From Peptococcaceae bacterium (GTDB lineage: Bacteria; Bacillota; Peptococcia; DRI-13; UBA5745): a stretch of DNA of 9,364 nt. The stretch is from positions 1-9,364 of the forward strand of contig JAISDM010000060.1 of the NCBI GenBank assembly GCA_031264885.1, in the 5' to 3' direction. A program made the position numbers and the translations under genes. Shown piece by piece: positions 6,607 to 9,364 of the stretch. Positions within the stretch are counted from its first letter, which is position 1. Every line of letters starts with the position of its first letter. The notes below the pieces were generated by a model that was given only the letters and a program-made list of their open reading frames with translations, did no database searches and was not told the DNA's origin.

Positions 6607-7998
6607 CTAATCCTCAAATTTCCGCAAGCCTTGGCTTTCCATCCACTGATCCAGCTGTTCCAGCATCCGTTTTTCGTCAAAGTCGGTGTTGTCCCCGCCC
6701 TGATTGCCCTCGTAGTGATACACATTCACGCCGGCTTGCCGCAAGCGCATAGCCTGTTCCTTCCGGGTAAGAGTGCAGCCCACGCCGCTGCGCCACAGAG
6801 GCAGGAGCGCCCCGTCGACCTGGTATATGTCGGCGAACTCATTGAGAGCGTAAGGGCGAAGATACTCATCCTGCTTGAAGTGGTGGGGCGCTCTGGCGTC
6901 GGCGCCGGTGATGAATCTAATGGCGTCTTCCCGGGTCAGAATCGGCATATCCCGTGAAAATATCGGCTCATATACCACGTGATCCACAGGGGTTCCATCC
7001 GCGAGCATCCGCACCGCCTTCATATTTTCGTCCACAACCGTGAAATCCCGGTCCGCTATGCTTCCATCCGGCTTCCGCTCCAGCTGCGCGAAGGTGAAAT
7101 TTGTATACTGGGATCCGATGCAAACGGCGCCGTATTTCTCCATATACCGGTAATATTTCAGGAAATAGTATCCCGGAGGATGCGCCTCCATCCAGCGGTA
7201 GCGTTCCGTGCCTACGGCGGCGATATCGTTCTCGGTCCGCCATTTCACTTCATCCCGAACCAGCTTCCAGAACTCCATCACTTCATTCATGGGAAGCTTG
7301 ACCAAACCGCCCAGCACATACGTGGAATAAAGCTCCTTTATGGACAGCGGCGCGGGTTTATGCGCCATGAGCGTAAATATCTCCTGCCGGTATTGCTTCA
7401 CCTCGTTGCTGGTACGAATCAGTTCAAGCAATTCCTCCTCGTTTAGCTGCTGTCCCAAAACCCGTTCAAGGTCATTGATCACTCGATACAAGCAATAATT
7501 CCTGTGTTCCAACATCGGCGCTTCCCGTTTGGCGTCATAAGGACCGATATAACACGTGTAATCGCTCTGCCATTGGGGTACCGGCTTGTAATCGCGGCAC
7601 TGCATACCCCGTTTGGTGTGACAGTCACACACACATGGAATCGGAATCACGAAATTTCTTTCGGCAAAAGGCGCGCCGTCCGGCTGGTATCCAATAAATT
7701 GAGAACCCCAGAACACACCGTGATACCCGCAGATTTCCCTGCCCCAGCCGCGTATGTCGCTTGCCAGGCGAAATCTCCGCGCTTCCGCCAGGTTCTTTGC
7801 CGCTATTGTGGATCCCCTGGGATTATCCTCGATGACTGTTATGGCAGGGAAGGCTTGCTGCCAGTCGACAACGAAGCTTGTGTTGCCCTGTCCGACCACC
7901 TTGTCCGGGCGGTCGGAGCTTCTTTCCCATTTGGCCCTCAGTTCCTTTGCTTTCGCCCAGTATTCCAGCGGTCTTGTTTCCCAAATTTGTCCTTTCAT
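6607..7998 (-). CDS. 2-hydroxyacyl-CoA dehydratase / benzoyl-CoA reductase subunit-like protein (HgdB/BcrB/BcrC family)
   Basis: A 463-residue soluble protein of the family whose members carry Fe-S clusters and accept electrons from an ATP-hydrolysing activator. Family features are the early Cys in R-E-I-C90-G-Y-H-G, a Cys-rich turn P-C122-V-C-D-C126-H-T-K-R-G-M-Q-C134, a helical middle domain, and the C-terminal S-G-V-G-C408-T-L-T-R-K-E followed by V-Y-H-Y-E-G-N-Q-G-G-D and W-M-E-S-Q-G-L. The N-terminal CoA-side segment differs from classical HgdB and BcrC proteins, so a CoA-ester substrate is not assured. Related double-cubane cluster proteins act on non-CoA substrates. The start at 7998 is preferred: AAGGAG (8011-8016) is 12 nt upstream, whereas the in-frame ATG at 8010 abuts that site. 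It follows the activator gene by 54 bp and is a paralogue of the truncated gene at the right edge. The family is firm; the substrate is unknown. Confidence 0.88.
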   Translation of the reverse strand: MKGQIWETRPLEYWAKAKELRAKWERSSDRPDKVVGQGNTSFVVDWQQAFPAITVIEDNPRGSTIAAKNLAEARRFRLASDIRGWGREICGYHGVFWGSQFIGYQPDGAPFAERNFVIPIPCVCDCHTKRGMQCRDYKPVPQWQSDYTCYIGPYDAKREAPMLEHRNYCLYRVINDLERVLGQQLNEEELLELIRTSNEVKQYRQEIFTLMAHKPAPLSIKELYSTYVLGGLVKLPMNEVMEFWKLVRDEVKWRTENDIAAVGTERYRWMEAHPPGYYFLKYYRYMEKYGAVCIGSQYTNFTFAQLERKPDGSIADRDFTVVDENMKAVRMLADGTPVDHVVYEPIFSRDMPILTREDAIRFITGADARAPHHFKQDEYLRPYALNEFADIYQVDGALLPLWRSGVGCTLTRKEQAMRLRQAGVNVYHYEGNQGGDNTDFDEKRMLEQLDQWMESQGLRKFED

Positions 7999-8052
7999 AC
8001 TTAGTCGCATCTCCTTCACCGGATATTTTACCAAAATACGAATGGAAGCGTT

Positions 8053-8871
8053 CTACGCGGAGGTTTTTTCATCATTCGCGAAATGACGGGCGCCCCATTC
8101 GGCGGCAAACAGCGCCGCGCCCAAGGCTCCCGCGTATTCCGCGTCTTCCGGAACCACGGGCTCCACCCCCAAACGTTCTCTCACCCCGCGCATAAAGGCT
8201 TTGTTCTTCGTCACTCCCCCAAAGATCACCAATCGGCTCAAATTCTCCAAGGTGTTGTCCCGGATGGACACGGTCGCCCGGATCACGGCCGAGGCCGTCA
8301 CCGCTTTGGCGACCTCCTCGGGCGGCGCGCCGTTATTCAAGAGATTCAGCGCGTCAAGCTCGCCGAACACAATACAGCCGTCGCTTACGGAGGGGTCTCC
8401 CGCCTTCCGGGGAGGCAATTCGCTCATCTCTTCCAGGTTCAACTCCAGCCGTCTGGCCATATTCCGCAGAAAACTCCCCACGCCCGCCGCGCATTTCTCA
8501 TTGGTCACCAGCTGCAGGACGCGGCCGTTCCCGCCCAGAAGCATCACCACCGTTTCATCCGCGCCGATGTCCGCCACAGTGGTCGCTCCGGGACATAGGA
8601 ATTCCGCCGCCTTCACCGCCGTCACCGGCTCAGTCAGCACATCGTCCACAATGGATTCGATGTCAAACTTCCCTTTGCCTGTGGCGAAGCGTTTCTCCAC
8701 CTGTGCCTCCGTAAGCCCCGCGTCCTTTAACGCCGCCCGCATCGCCTCTTCCGCGTGCCGAAGCCGTTTGACGCCTCCCGAACGGGCTTGGGCGCGTCCG
8801 GCGACGGCGCCATCCTTCAGAATGACGACCTTTATATTCTCATATCCCATGTCAATTCCCATGGTAATCAT
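8053..8871 (-). CDS. ATPase activator of the HgdC / BadF-BcrA-type family
   Basis: A 272-residue ASKHA-fold ATPase that in known systems forms a homodimer with one bridging [4Fe-4S] cluster and pushes electrons at very low potential into a partner dehydratase or ring reductase. Phosphate-binding loop 1 is M-G-I-D-M-G-Y (4-10), the second loop is D-I-G-A-D-E (101-106), and a late F-G-G-V-T-K-N-K-A-F lies near residue 235. The two cluster cysteines are present, C127 in N-E-K-C-A-A-G-V-G and C166 in D-G-C-I-V-F-G-E, at the spacing of HgdC. The size fits the small homodimeric activators rather than the long BcrA subunit. The ATG at 8871 has an excellent AAGGAGG (8878-8884) 6 nt upstream; an open extension to 8919 runs back into the upstream gene. 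It lies 37 bp after one HgdB-like gene and 54 bp before the other, so it probably serves both. Confidence 0.93.
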   Translation of the reverse strand: MITMGIDMGYENIKVVILKDGAVAGRAQARSGGVKRLRHAEEAMRAALKDAGLTEAQVEKRFATGKGKFDIESIVDDVLTEPVTAVKAAEFLCPGATTVADIGADETVVMLLGGNGRVLQLVTNEKCAAGVGSFLRNMARRLELNLEEMSELPPRKAGDPSVSDGCIVFGELDALNLLNNGAPPEEVAKAVTASAVIRATVSIRDNTLENLSRLVIFGGVTKNKAFMRGVRERLGVEPVVPEDAEYAGALGAALFAAEWGARHFANDEKTSA

Positions 8872-8877
8872 GCAAAT

Positions 8878-8884
8878 CCTCCTT
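8878..8884 (-). promoter_or_regulatory. Shine-Dalgarno site of the activator gene
   Basis: AAGGAGG on the minus strand, 6 nt before the ATG at 8871. It fixes the start and rules out the longer reading that begins at 8919. Confidence 0.75.
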
Positions 8885-8890
8885 ACCGTA

Positions 8891-8906
8891 CCGCGGATCA
8901 CCGCGG
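8891..8906 (-). other. Small intercistronic hairpin
   Basis: CCGCGG, ATCA, CCGCGG: each arm is self-complementary and the two can pair as a 6-bp GC stem with a 4-nt loop. It sits between the stop of the truncated HgdB-like gene and the activator's ribosome site, with no T-run, so it is not a terminator. It may affect mRNA processing or the relative translation of the two genes, or be chance. Confidence 0.35.
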
Positions 8907-8908
8907 CT

Positions 8909-9364
8909 TTAATCCTCAAGCCTCCTCAGCCCCTGGCTCTCCATCCATTGATCCATCTGCTCCAGCATCAGCTTCTCGTCCAAATCGGTGTTGTCTCCCC
9001 CCTGGTTCCCTTCGTAATGGTATACATTCACGCCGTCCCTGCGCAGCCGCATCGCCTGCTCCTTCCGGGTGAGGGTGCAGCCCACGCCGCTGCGCCAAAG
9101 CGGCAGCAGCGCGCCGTCCACTTGGTAGACGTCCGCAAACTCGTTGAGCGCGTATGGACGGAAATACTCGTCCTGTTTGAAATGATGCGGCGCTCTGCAA
9201 TCCGGCCCCACGATGTAACGGATCTCATCCTCCCGGGTATTGATGCGCATCTTCGGCGAGAATATCGGCTCGTATTCCACTTTGTCCGGCTTGCTTCCGT
9301 CAGGCTGAACGATGGGCGTCATGGTCTCGTCCACATAAGTATAGGGCCGGTCGCCGATGCTTCC
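8909..9364 (-). CDS. Second HgdB/BcrB/BcrC-like subunit, 5' end outside window
   Basis: The last 151 residues of a protein whose N-terminus lies beyond the right edge. It carries the family's C-terminal domain: R-A-P-H-H-F-K-Q-D-E-Y, the cluster cysteine in S-G-V-G-C-T-L-T-R-K-E, and H-Y-E-G-N-Q-G-G-D followed by W-M-E-S-Q-G-L. Over the final 95 residues it differs from the complete paralogue at 6607-7998 at only 9 positions; the ~56 residues before that are clearly less alike (roughly half identical). Many DNA differences in the matching part are silent, so this is an older duplication under protein-level constraint rather than a recent copy. I infer that the two form the partner subunits (alpha/beta-like) of one complex activated by the ATPase between them. 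Two separate enzymes sharing one activator is the alternative. Confidence 0.88.
   Translation of the reverse strand, partial: GSIGDRPYTYVDETMTPIVQPDGSKPDKVEYEPIFSPKMRINTREDEIRYIVGPDCRAPHHFKQDEYFRPYALNEFADVYQVDGALLPLWRSGVGCTLTRKEQAMRLRRDGVNVYHYEGNQGGDNTDLDEKLMLEQMDQWMESQGLRRLED

Noticed and set aside
8909..9364. The right-edge HgdB-like gene as a pseudogene
   Set aside because: The frame is intact to the window edge with a normal stop; its shortness is due to the window boundary.

Overview
The window looks like part of an accessory catabolic region from a strictly anaerobic bacterium. I base this on three oxygen-sensitive enzyme types lying side by side: a glycyl radical enzyme, a 2-hydroxyacyl-CoA-dehydratase/benzoyl-CoA-reductase-like system with its ATP-driven activator, and an aconitase-X Fe-S dehydratase. 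Base composition is roughly balanced to slightly GC-rich, and Shine-Dalgarno sites are purine-rich (AAGGAG/AGGAGG). A clostridial or related fermentative lineage is plausible, but the sequence does not prove a taxon. Every supportable gene is on the minus strand, so transcription runs from high to low coordinates. No tRNA, rRNA, CRISPR array or transposase was seen.

Right part (9364 to about 6462): a truncated HgdB/BcrB/BcrC-like gene enters from the right edge. It is followed by one HgdC/BadF-type ATPase activator, then by a second, complete HgdB-like gene. The two HgdB-like proteins are about 90% identical over their last ~95 residues and clearly less similar before that. They look like paralogous subunits served by one activator. 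A strong intrinsic terminator (6462-6489) closes this unit.

Spacer (6309-6606, about 300 bp): it holds the terminator hairpin between two related ~30-bp elements in inverted orientation (6389-6418 and 6513-6542). The left element is itself a perfect 10-bp dyad and lies about 80 bp upstream of the next start codon. The pair could be operators or the ends of a small mobile repeat.

Left part (6308 to 1): a tight five-gene operon. It encodes a glycyl radical enzyme of unassigned class with active-site motif G-C-Q-E, the aconitase-X large and small subunits, an FAD-dependent oxidoreductase, and a QueG-like Fe-S protein that runs off the left edge. Spacings are 5, 11 and 38 bp and then 5 bp, with ribosome sites overlapping upstream stops.

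Working model (inference): the left operon converts a hydroxylated small molecule. The radical enzyme would do an elimination or C-C/C-X cleavage, aconitase X a second dehydration, and the flavoprotein and QueG-like protein redox steps. The neighbouring HgdB-like system could supply an ATP-driven low-potential reduction or dehydration in the same pathway. I know of no characterised pathway with this combination. The substrate cannot be read from the sequence, and no glycyl-radical activating enzyme lies in the window.
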